Part shown: one piece after another, positions 63,483-64,000 of the stretch
Layout: each line of letters opens with the position of its first letter
How positions within the stretch are numbered: the first letter of the stretch is position 1
Origin: Pseudomonas mangrovi
GTDB taxonomy: Bacteria > Pseudomonadota > Gammaproteobacteria > Pseudomonadales > Pseudomonadaceae
NCBI RefSeq assembly: GCF_003052585.1
Contig: NZ_QASN01000020.1
Location: 248,001-312,000 of the forward strand
Length of the DNA: 64,000 nucleotides
Direction of reading: 5' to 3'
The notes under the pieces: generated by a model
What the model was told of the DNA's origin: nothing
The model's database searches: none
Seen by the model: only the letters and a program-made list of their open reading frames with translations
Made by a program: the position numbers and the translations under genes

Positions 63483-64000
63483 TCAGGGCTGGACGACGAT
63501 GGAGAATTTCTTGGCGAAGGTGGCGCCGTTGGCGTCGCGTACCTTGACCATGAAGTCATCGACCTTGCCATTGCCGCTGGCAGGCACGCCACTGATCACG
63601 CCGTCTGCGGACAGGCTCAGGCCGGCCGGCGGGAAGCCGCTGGCAAGACTCCAGGTGCCACCGCCGACACCGCCGCGCGATTGCAGCTGCACGCTATAGG
63701 CTTGCCCGGCCCGCGCGCGCGGCAAGGATGCCGAGGTGGTGATCAGCAGGCCGTTGGCCGGATGGCTGGCAGCCAGACGGTAGAACTTGACCAGGGCACC
63801 GTCGGTGGCACTGTCACCGTAGGTGTGCAGGTAGGAGCCGGCCTTGAAGTAGAAGGTTTCCAGGTCCCAGGAGGGCTCCATGACCATTTCCGCAGGCGTG
63901 CCGTTGTTGACCGAGGACGAGGCGATCGCCGGGCCGCCGTTGGGCTGGCGCTCGACCTTGATCTGGTAGGTGAAACGCTCGCCCAGCCTGATATCGGTGG
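63483..64000 (-). CDS. PL7-type alginate lyase with C-terminal Ig-like domain (partial)
   Basis: The frame is open to the right edge; the last 172 residues are visible. LGERFTYQIKVER and YFKAGSYLHTYGD are the PL7 end motifs (compare YFKAG of the first lyase). A C-terminal domain of about 90 residues follows (LPRARAGQAYSVQLQSRGG, GTWSLASGFPPAGLSLSADG), the He_PIG-type immunoglobulin fold. The N-terminus, catalytic RxEL and QIH lie outside. It opens the leftward cluster of four CSLREA genes. Confidence 0.82.
   Translation of the reverse strand, partial: TDIRLGERFTYQIKVERQPNGGPAIASSSVNNGTPAEMVMEPSWDLETFYFKAGSYLHTYGDSATDGALVKFYRLAASHPANGLLITTSASLPRARAGQAYSVQLQSRGGVGGGTWSLASGFPPAGLSLSADGVISGVPASGNGKVDDFMVKVRDANGATFAKKFSIVVQP

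Noticed and set aside
1..64000. CRISPR arrays, tRNA and rRNA genes, prophage
   Set aside because: No regular repeat-spacer pattern, no cloverleaf or rRNA sequence and no phage structural genes were seen on reading both strands.

Overview
The window is about 64 kb of GC-rich gammaproteobacterial chromosome, almost certainly Pseudomonas sensu lato (stutzeri, mendocina or alcaligenes type). The evidence is gene content and order: dnaQ-ldcA-fimL-nudC, sohB, DUF934-cysI, apeB, minCDE, DUF485-actP and cobA-nasC-nirD-nirB run in blocks that match, from memory, P. aeruginosa order. Chromosomal-integron attC repeats of a kind known in these species are also present. No rRNA, tRNA, CRISPR array or complete insertion sequence was seen.

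Layout. 1-17.1 kb is core: the end of dnaQ, lysine decarboxylase, a dienoyl-CoA-isomerase-like crotonase, fimL, nudC, a TauE/SafE permease, an acyl-metabolism cluster (SDR, phosphotransferase, SCP2), sohB, an AcuI/YhdH reductase, a TetR gene divergent from a DUF4442 gene, and DUF934-cysI. 17.3-26.8 kb holds small membrane proteins, a HAD phosphatase, apeB, a methyltransferase, an RluA-type synthase, minCDE, an HtrB acyltransferase, a patatin and MlaA. 26.8-37.8 kb holds a secreted alpha/beta hydrolase, a DUF485-actP acetate permease operon, a large PAS-GGDEF-EAL protein, a SnoaL-YCII-ECF42 sigma operon and tpm. 38.0-45.8 kb is a periplasmic binding-Cache protein followed by the nitrate assimilation operon, read leftward from a sigma-54 promoter and an antitermination leader.

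46.2-49.7 kb is an AT-rich insertion of seven gene cassettes in one orientation, with six attC sites and an attI-like edge but no integrase. It sits between nirB and the rest of the nitrate locus. 50.1-54.4 kb holds a VOC protein, two small genes, a PP2C-kinase fusion and the NasA nitrate transporter. NasA has its own sigma-54 promoter and two-hexaloop leader.

A third sigma-54 promoter plus two-hexaloop leader lies at 55.0-55.13 kb and has no gene of its own. It could encode an approximately 85-nt terminated RNA that titrates the ANTAR antiterminator NasT, and is the most interesting regulatory observation here. 55.2-64 kb is an accessory polysaccharide region: a thioesterase, a PL7 alginate lyase, a hemerythrin, four tandem paralogous secreted CSLREA beta-helix proteins, and the 3' part of a second PL7 lyase with an Ig-like C-terminus.

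Intergenic gaps carry several families of hairpin repeats (REP-like). Functional names rest on reading the sequence and on memory of protein families; no database search was run.
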